Origin: Micromussa lordhowensis
Taxonomy: Eukaryota; Cnidaria; Anthozoa; Scleractinia; Lobophylliidae
Assembly: GCA_964020085.1 (NCBI GenBank)
Contig: OZ026599.1
Coordinates: forward strand, 38,651,637-38,715,636
DNA: 64,000 nt
Direction of reading: 5' to 3'
The notes below the pieces were generated by a model. That model saw only the letters and a list, made by a program, of their open reading frames with translations, was not told the DNA's origin and did no database searches. Positions 1 through 13,407 of this stretch are shown piece by piece (the stretch's first letter is position 1; every line of letters begins with the position of its first letter). Position numbers and translations under genes: made by a program.

Positions 1-126
1 GGCTCAGCTCAGCTCAGCTCAGCTCAGCTCAGGTCAGGTCAGGTCAGGTCAGCTCAGCTCAGCTCAGCTCAGCTCAGCTCAGCTCAGCTCAGCTCAGCTC
101 AGCTCAGCTCAGCTCAGCTCAGCTCA
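1..126. repeat. Pentanucleotide array (GCTCA)n
   Basis: A nearly perfect 5-bp tandem array of GCTCA fills the left edge of the window. A block of four variant units (GGTCA) sits at about 31-50 and the standard unit then resumes. The array decays into looser CT-rich sequence after 126. The left end is cut by the window, so its true length is unknown. It lies in the intron upstream of the first visible exon of the ADAMTS-like gene. Confidence 0.95.
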
Positions 127-628
127 TTTCAGCACGTCTCTTCTCTTCTCATCCCAGCTAATCTCGTCTCATCTCATCTTATCTTATCTCACTATCTTCA
201 ATTCACACCCATGAAAGAAGTTGAAGACTCATCTCTAAAACTTGGAAATAGCCTCACTGAAATCTGCATAAGTCCCAAACAGCTTAATTACAATAACAAG
301 AACAGTAACAAAACACGGAACTATAGGTTGAACCAATGGAGAAATTGTCGTCTCGAATCTTAATGTTTCTCTTCAAATTAATGTTTTATTTCTTTTTTGG
401 TATAGATCGGTTTTCAATTGAGTGTGGTAAAACCAAAACAGATAAGTTACCACTTAGACTACTCAGCCAATCTCAAACGGTACTGAGTAAAACCAAACCC
501 AAACAATTGCCTAATTACTTTCGACACTCGATTGAAAACTGCTCTAAATAAAGAGATAACAACAACGATAACGTTAATCAGTTGCAATTGAGTTTACAAT
601 TATTAAACTATTCGTTCTTTCAAAACAG
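127..628 (+). other. Intron part upstream of first visible exon
   Basis: AT-rich sequence with no coding signal that I can support. It ends in a pyrimidine tract and an AG acceptor at 627-628. Earlier exons of the ADAMTS-like gene must lie to the left of the window. Confidence 0.6.
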
Positions 629-1803
629 TTTATAGCGGAGTATGGAGAGAACACTGGTGTTGAATACGACTTTTTGTATCATGTTAACCGTCATATAAAA
701 CTTCAGTACAGATGGATTGTTGATGTTTGGTCAACGTGTTCAGCTTCATGCGCGAGGGGTAAGCAACTACCAGCATGTCTAAAGTAACGGTGCATCAGAG
801 AACATCGTCAGCATTTCCAAACAGGAAATGGCGTCAGATACGATAATTCAGTACTGACTGCAGCGCTCTTGCGCACAAATTATCACTATTATTATTATTA
901 TTATTTTATTTTTATTAAACCTAACGCGGATTAACCGATAAAGGAACCATGGACCTTCTAATGTGATGCACTTAAAGAAATCCACTCACAGAATTTACCT
1001 TTTTAGTTACCTCCGTTAATTTTGCCAGGCATTCAAAGGCGAAAGATTCATTGTGTTCTTATGGAAGACGGTTCACCTGCCAGTGATCAAGCCTGCGATC
1101 AAAGCCAGCGGCCAATTGATGAGCACGAATGTAACCAGCAGCCTTGTCTCCCAGAGTACGTGTTCTTTAACAAATTAATTCATCTTTTTTTTTCATTTTT
1201 CACAAAAAATTATTTTTTATAATCAGGTCTGAATCTACATTGATTATGCATTGTAATTATGCCGGATAACAAATCAATGTATTTACAATTTAGATGGAAG
1301 GTAACCAGTTGGACGCCTTGTTCCAAAACTTGTGGGACTGGTGAACAGATAAGAAGAATAACGTGTAATGAACTGGTCGGCTTTGGCCAGTACCAAGAAA
1401 TTTCTCCATCTCAGTGTGATTCAAATAAGCTTCCGGATGTTAGCCAGCTCACTAAAACTTGCAACAAGATCCTTTGCAAGGCAGAATGGAAAATTGAGTC
1501 AGAGTGGTCAGCGGTAAGAACATAACTTAATTATTTCATTCGTAAAACGTACATTATACAAGTGCATTTTATACTTGTTACAATTTTTGTTTCAGTATCA
1601 AAATCGAAAAATTATATAGAACATTTGTGCCTCTTTTCCGTAGTGTTCCACTCCTTGTGGTCCTGGCTTTCGACAGCGTGAAGTTAATTGCATTCTGATT
1701 GATGAGGATGGAAGACCTAATAAAGTCCCAGAGGAACAATGTTCTATTGTAGAAAAGCCAGCAGACAAACAAGATTGTGACAGTGCAAGAATGTGTCTAA
1801 ACG
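629..1803 (+). CDS. Exons for spacer tail and TSP1 repeats 1-3
   Basis: The first exon begins with a spacer-like stretch (ENTGVEYDF) and runs into [15 protein letters not shown], the W..W..CS..C start of a TSP1 repeat. Repeat 1 spans exons 629-758 and 1029-1155. Repeat 2 is one exon, 1294-1513 ([19 protein letters not shown]). Repeat 3 is split between the end of that exon and 1644-1803 ([16 protein letters not shown]). Each has about six cysteines. The W..W motif is where C-mannosylation occurs in this family. Repeat 1 reads CSASCARG and so lacks the usual CG.G. Repeat 2 carries a longer loop between its second and third cysteine pairs. Intron phases run 1, 2, 0, 1 and become uniformly 1 only once the EGF exons start. 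Confidence 0.85.
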
Positions 1804-4800
1804 GTGTGTATTAAGTAGCGTTCCTTAAGCCACTCATATTTTAGAAACCTGCAGTGTTCGCAATCTACGTTAAGGTAGCTTCATTGAAATGACGTCAGCG
1901 ACAACTACTTGACGTGGCTCCGTAAGATATTTACCCCAGTTTCCAATGTTTTGCTTGATGAAACCGATCCCTTCCATGTGATAATTTAAGAGAAAGGAAC
2001 AGAGAATTTCATCAGTGCTGACCCATAACATGAGGTAAAGTAGAATGTGGCTGATACAGGCTATTTTCAGATGCAAAGTACCAATGTTACCCGACAAGCC
2101 CTTGTGAAAATGGCGCAGTCTGCATTGAGCAGCCACCTAAAAGCTACAAGTGTGATTGTTCAGAAGGATTCAAAGGCAGTAATTGCGAAGGTATGCCTCA
2201 TTATTTTTCACATGTGCACTCATAAATGGTAATAATAATAATTATAATGATAAATTATAATAATAATAAACTGTGTCAAACCATGTAGCCTCGGAGAAGC
2301 CCATACTACTAAGGGGACACAGACTAATTAAAAACACAAAACTGTGAAGATACTAAAATATGAATAATGTTTTAATACACGTGATTGGATTTTTGGTTTG
2401 GAATTTCCTGCACTTGATTGGAAATGTTTCTAGAGAAATTAAAAAAGAATTAGTTGCAACAAACCGTTTAAAGAAACTAGCTGCATTTGCAGATAGCGCG
2501 ATTCGTATGTTTGTTCTGTGCGTTATTTACACAAACCCTATTACGGATCCATTTTTGATGCTCGATAAATGAGTAACTGAACTGGTCGTGATTGTTATTA
2601 AGGTTGTTGTGGTTTTTGTTCGTTTGTGTACAGTGGAAGTTGACCCTTGCGATAGTAATCCTTGTCACAACGGAGGAGCTTGCCAACGTGGTTCACAATC
2701 GTCACTTGCATATGTTTGCAAATGTACTGAATGGTACAGAGGAAAACACTGTGAGAGTAAGTAAAGCAAACTACAGATTCATCTCTTCTTATCTTGTTGT
2801 TGTTCCTTGTCTTTGTTTCGTTCCTTTAGACTAATCTATTCGGAGAGCAGCCAATATGACATAGGCGTGGTGGCCATGTTCGATGTATAAACAAAAGACG
2901 CTACTTAAAATTTTTGCCTACGAATGAAAATGAATGAATGAAATGAAAAAAGTTAAATATATAGATTAAGCCAAGTCTAAAAGCGGAGCTCCTGATTGCA
3001 ATAATTAACTTTAAAGGAAAAAGATAATTTATTTTCCTTGGACCAGAAAATTAAGAAATGATCAATTGTGAGCATGTAATTGTTAAGCGTGTAATTTCAC
3101 TATTTTTCCTGTTAAATTTTAATAAACTCTACCCAATAAGCTTAAGGTGGGGTAAACCTAAAAAACTGGCCCTTTTTTAACAATTCTTCACAGCTATGAT
3201 TTAATTGATAAGTTGAGGAAACTATATATCCGTGGAAAGCTTATGACTTGTAGATCATGAAAAAAACATTTCACACTCAACATGTCAATTGTAATAGGAT
3301 ACCACTCATTTAATTCTGCCACCTGCTGGGTTCTACCAAGGCTTACTTAAAGTGCCCCTAACCCCAAATTTTTTCTTTTTATTTTCAAAACGAATACAAA
3401 ATTTGGTGAAGATTAAAAAAAGAATTGAGTAAATCCATCAAATCCTCGCGAAACTACGAATGTTTAAAGTTGTGATGTTCTGGTTCACGGCCGCGCGACA
3501 GGAGATCTGGGGCTAATGCACTTATGACGTCAGCGGGGGAAGCTGGTTTCTTAGCTTTTGAGGCGATCGTGTGTTCAGCTGGGTTTCATCTGAAATTTCT
3601 CGCCTTCAACTCCTGTGAAGTTTGATCCCAGCCACCGAACTCATTGAAACCTCTAAGAAATGGCATCAGACAATACAAATTAGGATTATTCGATTGAGTC
3701 AGAGGTCTCTGACTATCTGTTCTCTCCCGGAGAATAGCATCGAAGACATCGAAGTGACGCAAAGTAAAAGCAAGGAATCGAAAGTCTGTCAGAATGTGTC
3801 TGGATTAACTTGCTTTATATACCAATGAACCAATGGCTGATGAAGAGTTGTTAAAACAAGATGAAAGGAAAACCAAACAAGGAAAACCAAAAGTTGAAGC
3901 GAATGATGGTAAATGGACGCCTCGAACTGAAATAAGATGAAATAAACACGGTGATTATTTTGCATCGCTTCAGTGACCTTCATTCATGGCTTCGCTCATC
4001 GTGAATTAGAAATACCTCCAAGCAAAAGGAAGAGCTATAAAAATCTCCAAGATGCAGCCAATATCCAGTGGCATCGATACATAAAAAAAATCAAATAACA
4101 TTTGTTACAGCTTGAAATCAAATACTGAAAAGTACAAAAAACGGGACGCGCTAAGGTCACGCTTTTGTTTATATCCTTTCGATCTCAATTTGCCGGTTTT
4201 CTGCTGACTTTGTTGTATGTGTTAATATATATGGTCCCGGAATATGGTAAACCCTACTTAGCGTCGTATTCAGAAGTTTGCTCGAAAATAAATTGAATAA
4301 AGAATTTCACACAAAGCTACAAGACAAACAAAGAACTCGCTCGCCTCGCTTGAGAAGCGAGTCTGGCAAGGAAAAATTTAGATTTTCCGATCAGATCGAG
4401 CATTCCTCTGCCTTTCAAATAACACCAATATGGATTACCAAAAATTCAATAATTACAAGTTGACAATCAACCACTAAGAGCGAAAAAACGATCTGAAAAT
4501 AAACACAGTTTTCTAAATACCCGCCGTTTAATTAAATAGCAAAGCGGCAAGTTACTTGCTTCGCGGTCTTTCGGATAAATAGATTTCACCTAATAAACCG
4601 CAGCTATAGTTTTTTTTCGTCGCAGGGTTCTGAGTACAATGATATTTATCTACTTCAAGGTATGGGATCTGAATATTTTGAAGCTGATCGTGATCGCAGC
4701 GCTTCACTTCGATTATTTATCTCGTGTCAACAAACAAGAAGACAACGACTGAATGAAATCAGAGCGGCTGACAACCAAAACACTGCGATATAACACAAGT

Positions 4801-7264
4801 TTTCAGTTTCGGCCAGACTGTATTCGCTAGTTCAAGGGAGATATGAGATGTAATCACAAGATCGATAAAAAAATAACGCTACGATCATTAGTTAACAGTT
4901 TCCATCAAGGCATATTCTTGAGAAACAGTTGCTTGAATAGGTTCCCACTTGGCCTGTTGTATTTTCATGAAACGGTTGTTTAATCGCCAAAGGAAGGTAT
5001 GTTGTGTACAAATATACATTTAGACAGATCCACCACATTACGGCAATTCGTGGCAACACACCTATAAGGCACTGTAGTAATTTGTTTCCTCTGAACAATC
5101 CCTCTGTGACCTCTGATCTGCAGTATCTTCACTCTCACATCATCTCTCCAAGCGAAATGGCTTCCCCGGCTGACGTCACAGACCGACTCGCCCCATTCTC
5201 CATGTAACTCGGCCGTGAACCACAGTGGCGCGTATTTTTCGTATTTTAAAAATTCACAGAAAATCGAGGAAAAATCGTACGACTATAATTTTTTCACCAA
5301 TGTGATCAGAACAAAAAGGACCTTTTTGGCGGCTAAGAAAAATTTTTGGGGTTAGGGGCACTTTAAGGAAAGATAGCTCCTTCTGGAATTGATAAAAATT
5401 AATGTTTTTTGTATCACTTTAAAGAACACCTGTTGCTTATTGTTATAAGCGAAGGATTTCTAATATGTTGAAAACATTTCAAATAATGATCGACTGAACT
5501 TGACATGGTAAATCGAAGGGGTGTCTCACTTCATAACTTCAAGCACATACATCATATGGAAAACTGCTCTGCTTATAACACAGAAGTTACTCAGAACAAC
5601 AAATCCTGAAAATTTCAGCTCAATCGGACAAATCCTTCTCAAAATATTTTTTCTCAAAGGCGAAAATAACTCGTTTGGAGAAAACGAGTTTTAAACTTAC
5701 AGTAACAGGAATTTTCAAAATAAAACTTCAATACCTTAAGATTCGAATTCCGTGAAAAACAAAACTTTCCAAAATACGATTGTGCAAGGAATATGTCGGA
5801 AGAAAAGTGGGGGGGTTAATTTGCGCCGAAATTTGCCTTTGCACGTACTTCCTCCGCCTACCCCTAGCGTAGTAACCTAACTTGAGCCCGCCATCTAATG
5901 GAAAGTCCAGTATTAGCTCAAAACCTGAGCCCGTGATACGCTCACGTGATGCTGGTCAGCGGATACCTTGTTTTGACCGCTGTCAATTAACCATAACATG
6001 GATGTCCAATATCAAACATGTACCTAGGGTAATGGTGCTACTCTCATTTTTCAAAGTATTGGGCTTGGCGTGCGGACGTTCGTACGGACAGTCACGTGAC
6101 AACCAAAATTTTTGAGATCGATGGGTTAACAAACTTTCTAAGGTATGGGGCTCCGCACAGGAGCTCCGCTATTAAATTCAAGTGCCAGAGGTATTTAACT
6201 TGGAAGCTGATTGTGAGCACAATTCTTTGTCGCAATATGTCGGTGATAGTATCTCTTGAGAACCAAAAGTAAACAAAGTGCAAAACAATGTTATGATAAG
6301 AGAGTGCTGGAAATTACTTGTTATCACTTATCGAGGAGACCAGTCTTACACAAGCTGGAAACAAGATCTTGATAATCATTGCAGTCCTTGTTACCTTTAT
6401 GATGAATTTATAAAACTTTAATTTGCGAAACTAGCAAACATAACGATATAATCAGCCAGATTCAGAACAGAAGGAAGATCTGTAATGATAGGACATAACA
6501 TGACTGGTTTGTTAGTTATACAGTCAATACATGTCCTTGTTTGTCCTGAGTAAGAGGACTCAGTAATGAACTAACGTCTGAGGGTCAAGACACTCGTCAC
6601 TTTTTTACCCCTAAAATACTATAAAGATCTATTTCTCTATATATTAATTTGCTGTTGTTTGTGGTCGGTACTCGTAAATCTAATACATCCAGCCATTCTG
6701 CGTGCACCTTCTTCATATCCCTATCAATAAGCATATTCGTATCACTTTCACATGAACGTTGGCCTTATTATTTAACTTGGAAACACATTCTGTGGACCGC
6801 GGTGACTTTTTGTTATCTCTCATAAGTGGCTTCTGCCTCTGCTGCCCACGGGAGAATAAGTCGCCGATGCACTCAGTGCACGCAAAATCTCGCAAGCTAC
6901 CAAGGCTAAACCCTCCAGACATCCGAATATGGCCAAAAACCTCACAGATAAAGAGTACATAACCAAGTCATAGTCATAGTCATAGTCATAGTAGTCATAG
7001 TAATTTTTTCTTGGACAATTCTGTCCAAGGGGGAAAGGTGCATGAGGTTAACCCTATGTAAAGCACCAACCCGTGAGACAAGGCCAGACCACAACACCGG
7101 GAACTACGTGCCCTACTCTTTTCGATAAGTGTGTGGGTTCTTTAACGTCCCCTGCTAACCATGTAACATTGAAGATGCAGGAGACGGGGCCTACGGTTTA
7201 TAGTCCTTATCCGAGAAGACCTGAACATCTAACCATTTGCAGATGAATTTACAAAGGCAGCACA

Positions 7265-7305
<41 letters not shown>

Positions 7306-10300
7306 TGGGGCTCGAACCCTCGACCTTCCGCACAGCAGACTGGCGCTCTACCAACTGAGCTAACCAGGAGGCGGTCAAAAACGCTCTTACCTTCCAAAAT
7401 AAGCTAAGCTAAAATAGTTTCAAGTTTACACCAGTCACTCTGAAACCCGCTTTTGTCCAAACTTAAATCCGGTTTCTTTCATTTGATTTCAGAGAAAATT
7501 CTTCCATGCAGTAGTAGTCCGTGCCATAACCACGCTACCTGTATTGACGATCCAAATGATCCAACAAATTTTATCTGTCAGTGTACACGGTGGCTGACGG
7601 GAAGACACTGTGAAAGTAAGTTCAGTTTTACAAAATTTGGGGACTTTTTCCGTAGTATGTTAATTTATTGCTTCCTACCATTTACCATTTATTTATTTAT
7701 TTTTTACAGATCTATTTACAGAAAGGGCATGCCCGCAACTAGCAAAGGCTAATCTGGGCGGGCCATGCCTTAATAAGCAAATTACAAAAGAAAAAATATA
7801 CAAACAAAAATTAATTAATAAAAAGATGGAATACAGTATTAAGAAATAACAAGAAAAACCATTCCACTAACCTAACTTAAAATATTAAATGTACAGATAC
7901 AGTTTATGTTAGTTGGAAGAAGACAGTAAGGGAAAATATTACCAGGACTTTACATTTTTTATTATCTGAGATAAATCTATATAAGAGTCTTGTGAACCTA
8001 AAATGTTGAATAAAATTTGCTTAAGTTTCCTTTTAAATGCGTTTTTGGAAAGATCACTTAATGCCTGAGGTATTTCATTCCAGACTTTTACTCCTATTCG
8101 AGAGAAGGAATTTGCTGAAACGAATAAATTATGTACTGTCCGTTCTACGGAGACGCCTTATTGAACTTCTATCAGAAACGATACTGAGTTATGGGTGGAG
8201 ATTTGAGTATGCTATTGGATAAGTTCTTTGTCATAAAAATTGACACACTTTATTTTACAGTAAAGAAAACAAAGTGCGACGAAGAACCTTGTAAGGATCG
8301 AGGATACTGCCTGAGTGATGAAATGGATCCCTCCTGGTACAAATGCTACTGTCATGATTGGTTTAAAGGAACGAACTGTGAAAGTAAGTTTAAAAGAGAT
8401 TGTTAAGATGAAAATCCCGTGCTATCGCAGTAGATAGGTGGGTAATTCCTGCAGGTTAGGGTTTTATTACAATATACTAAAGCCATGCAAGTTCCTATCT
8501 ACAAGACCAGCAAAGAGAGACAAGAGTCCTCAATGCTCATGTCATAAAGTTCAAAACTGTCTCCAGATTTTGAAATTGTAAAGCCATATCTATAGATATT
8601 TATTAACAAAATCTTGACTAATGACGCCTTGAATGTTAAATCGATAAGATAGGAGTTATTGATAGATAGCTATAAAGGTGCTTCTTGAATATAGGAAGGC
8701 GGAATTAACTTACTTTTAGAACTAGCTTATGGCGTAACCTTGGCAAAATTAACCATTGCATGGATATAAGTGAGAATGGCAGGTATTTACAGAAACATTT
8801 TCTTTCTTTTAGCTCAAATTTTCCCCTGTGATTTAAAGCCTTGCCAAAATGGAGCTGTTTGCAGCAATGACGAAAACGACATCGCAGAGTATCACTGTCA
8901 ATGTAAAACGTGGTTCACTGGCAAAAACTGTGAAGGTGATAAATGTTACAAAACACATTCCTGTAATTCCTTTCTATTTGATTTTCTATGTGCAATTATT
9001 ATCATGCATATTAAAACTGTTGCTTTCATATAAATGACCAGTTTGAAACCGAGGAAAATGGCTCCACAATAGATCGTCTTAAGTTTTATTTGGGTTACGC
9101 GCCAGGATCGACGTCTTGAGAGGAAGCGTGGATCTGACGTCACTCGTAGTGTGCTTTGAGCACCTGAGACTCGTTACTCTTACACTACTCTTTCTCCCAG
9201 TCCCTCGCGTTATGTTTTATAAGTGGGTATCCGCAAATGAAACCCACTCCAAAGATGTTGAGTCTGTCAGTTGAAAGTTCTGGTTTGTTCTTTCTCACTT
9301 ACAACGATTTTAAGGTTTAAAACTCATTTGTCTGTTGAACGTATCTACATCTTGTAACAAGCCGTGGACAAATACCCCTCCCATCCAGGGACGGTAGTTG
9401 CACAGCCGTACCCCAATTTGGCACCTGCCTTAGAGACTGTAATTGATCTGAAGGAGTTGCAGGGGCCAGAACGACTGCTCTATCTTTAAGTTGTTATTGT
9501 TTTCAATTTTGCCAACAGTGCAACTGACTGCTTGTGATAGTGATCCTTGTCTCAACGGTGGATATTGTGAAAGTGACCCCCAAATTCCTGAAGTATACGA
9601 GTGTCACTGTGGAGATTGGTTCAATGGAACCAACTGCGAGGGTGGGTAAAATATTAAACCTGGTATATAAACAGGGTACTAAACTGTCCTTCAACTATAA
9701 GCACCAGGCATCATGAAGTCTTGGTTCCAAGTGGAGTTCCACGACTGTCTTTATATTGTCTTCTTGGAATTATTCTCTCCGAAGATCGAATAATTGGGAA
9801 AAAACTTACCTTAAGTAATCTGCGATTGAAAAGCGATACTTCAGGAAGCTTAGATACTCCTGAATGGCAATGGAGATGGACAGCCAGCATGAGCGCTGTT
9901 ACTACGACTCGTGCAGAATTCAGCTTTATCAGTTTTGATATCTAAGTATTGTTACTTTCTATAATTTAGTTTATTTTATAGGGCCTCTAAGGATATCAGT
10001 TTTTCCAGTTTCCTGTTTAAAACGGAAGGAGTTACCCTATTAAAATAAAGGTTTCTATCTATCTATTGAAATGGAATAAAAGGAAGCAGCATAGTAAAAG
10101 TTAGAAATATTCAAAAAGAGACAATTACATATGAACTGTGCTATTATCATAATCAATAATTAATTGGTATCTATAATTTTTAATTCTCAGTTCAGATATT
10201 TCCCTGCGATGCCAAACCTTGTCTTAATGGCGCAACCTGTAGAAATGATGAAAAGGATATATCTTCGTACCACTGCGATTGTCCGGATGGTTACTTTGGA

Positions 10301-13300
10301 ACGAATTGTCAAGGTAATAACAAAGCACAAAGAACTTTGCTCGAGCTTTCTTTCAGTAACATCAAAGTAGCTTCCTGTATCCATACACTTGTCCAGTAAA
10401 TGACTTTCAAACCTTTAAGTTACGAAGATCATCCAGTTATTGAGTTAAACGCCAGCGGTGTAATTAACAACTGCTAGAAATTCACGGAATCATCCAAGAA
10501 ATTACACTTCTCAAAAAAATGCTGCTGTACTGAACAAGACTTATGGTATAGACATAAAACCTTTTAAACTTTTCAAAGCTTGGCCAAGGGGGATACTGGA
10601 GCCACGTATAATTACAGAGTTCCTTTTTTTCTTATTCTAGTCTCATCTTACATCGAAATTGGTTGCTTTGGGTTTCCTAAATCAGGATTGAAAGACGTTC
10701 TTGCAAATCATAAAAAGGATTTTGATCCGGCGAAAGTCAAAACGTACATTGATGAGTGCGGTGAGCTAGCATTCCAGAAGGGTTACAGTCATTTTGCTCT
10801 TGGCCTTAACGGCAATTGCCTGTCAAGTGAACATGCTGAAAAAGAATACTTCGTGAAAAAAGGCACCAAGCCAGGAAACTGCAAGAATGGCATCGGAAGC
10901 AAGACTTCAATCGATGTCTATACCTTTGGTGAGTCCATAAATACCACTGATAAAGTATAAGAGAGCTGAGTAAAAACATTAGAAAGTCAGAGACCCTCAA
11001 CAAGTTTAAATTCGGCTAAGAACAATGAACCTGACGGAATTAATTAACGAAAATTGTAGTAATTGTCTTTTATGTTCTAACTAACTTTCTATATAATTGC
11101 AATTTTAATCATTTTTATTCGCCTAGTCTCTTTTATGTTGTAATTCATAAATTGTATCGCGTATGTTTCAACGATTGGACGTTTTTTAAAGTATTTTTAG
11201 TATATATAGGTGTCCACAATTAGCTTACTGTTTCTAGCAGCTAGAATGTTTTGCCACAGTAAAAATTGTATTATTATTTATTGTTATTTTATCATTATAT
11301 ATAGTATAAGTTAATAATAATTAAAGGTGACCTGCCAACTGAAGTTCATTCAAGGTCAGCATATGCCAACAAGGATGTTTCAAGCTTTGACGTTAGGGAG
11401 GGAGGGAAACAAAGCTTAAGGACTCCAATCTCTTGCCCTTATATATAATATTTTTGACAGGAAAGGTAAGCGTTTCTACTACTACATTACGGATGTTGTT
11501 GATGCCTCGTAAGTCTTACGATAAATCAATAAATCTCAATTCTTTTTTTTAGAACATGTACCAAAGTTAGTTGCTCAAGGTTGTTTTGTTGAAAACAACA
11601 AGGGGACGAAGTCGTTGCCAATCAAATACGCCAGTTTCTATAGCAACTCAGACCCGAAGGCAACCGTTGTGTACTGTTCTACCTTAGCTCGGGACATGAG
11701 CTACGAGATTTTCGCTGTGCGGAATGAAGTCGAATGTTGGACCAGTAAAGACACCGCGAAGACGTACAACAAGAATGGAAAATCAGATAATTGTGTTGGT
11801 GGAGTAGGCAAAGAGCTTGCAAACTTTGTGTATCGTCTGCAGCCTTCCTATCCTTATCCTACGGGATGCGATAGTGATCCCTGCCTGAACAATGGGTTTT
11901 GTGTAGTGAACAGTGATGATAACCTAAAGTACACATGTGAATGTCAAGAGATGTTCAGTGGTAAAAACTGCGAAGGTTAGCATAAAAAAGAATGTGTTGA
12001 ATAAAGCACAACTACTCTTAACCGATAACTATGTTTTAAAAGACTCTTAATTTTCTTACTTCCACAAATTAAGACAATGTAATAAAGTTGTCACTGTCCA
12101 AAGTTTGGAGAAAACTTTTAGTTAACGTATTCAATTAAAGACAACAGAGAAAAGCACTGAGCATGGATATACCAGTGTTATCTCAATCGTATCAAAAAAC
12201 AATTAAGTAGACGTTCAAATCTAAGAATTATGTATATACAAAGCACATTTCAGGAAATTTTCACTGGATTTCAAATCGGATTCGTTCATATTATTACTGT
12301 ACAATGATTGTTTCAATGATACAAAATAAGTATTAAATTTTCTTATAATGAGGATGTGGGGTTAAGCCGTTGACCAAAATATCTAGCAAGAACACCATAG
12401 TTTGCACTGAAAAGGATTTCAACCATCTTTTGGACAATGTAAAAAGTCACAAGGCTTTTTGATTGTAAACATCTGTTACTGAATTTCAAACATTTGTCAA
12501 GGGGGGGGGGGGGGAATCTAGTTTAATAGGATTAAAGAAGATAAGACCAAGTTAAAAAATTGTTTAAGTATGACGGGCTTTTTTAATTTATTATCTAGTT
12601 CAAACCTTTCCGTGTGATAGCCAACCTTGTTTGAATGGAGCAATTTGTACTAATGATGACAAAGATATTACAAAATACCACTGCAAATGCACCAGCGACT
12701 TCAGCGGAGTCAACTGCCAAGGTAAACTTACGTGGTTGTTCTCTTAAAGGTGCTCTTATACCCCCAAAATGATATTTTTAATAAAACTGAAATTAGGACT
12801 TCGCGGACTTTTCTTGAATATATATTTTTTAAATGATTTTATCTAATTGTTAAGCGCATGTGATCATGTACGTCATGGAAAATTGCGCTATATAAGTTTT
12901 AATTATCATTATTATTATTGTTGTTATTATTATTTTTACTGGCGGTCAAAAATGCATATTTTGAGAAGCATGGAATTAAGTTCATCCTGTACATAAGCAA
13001 GTTGTCCAGGAAAAAGACCCCTCCGTAAACAGGATTCTGATTTTTATCTGAAAATGGGGAAAAACAGAAATATTGCATACAGTACCCAACACACACTGAT
13101 CATTGAAATGTTGACATATACATTACATACATTACTTTATTTACCCTCGGATTTTAGAGTAGCTTATGCACCTAATATCTCCGAGCATTTAGCCATCAGA
13201 CGAGAGATAAACCACCACACCGGGAACTACGTCCCCTACGTCCCCTACTCTTTTCGAACAGTGTGTGGGTTCTTTTACGTCCCACAGAATTAATTATGAA

Positions 13301-13374
13301 GAGTTGTGAGACGGGGCCTACGGTTTATCGTCCTTATCCGAGAGGACTAGAAAGTCTAACCATTTGCAGATGTC

Positions 13375-13407
<33 letters not shown>

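Noticed and set aside
6960..7010. A CRISPR-like short repeat array
   Set aside because: The short TATGAC (catagt) units have no spacers and form the tail of the SINE.
7300..7374. A tRNA gene on the minus strand
   Set aside because: The A and B boxes are good, but the sequence continues into a 300-bp body and a simple-repeat tail shared with a second copy, so it is the head of a SINE rather than a functional tRNA gene.
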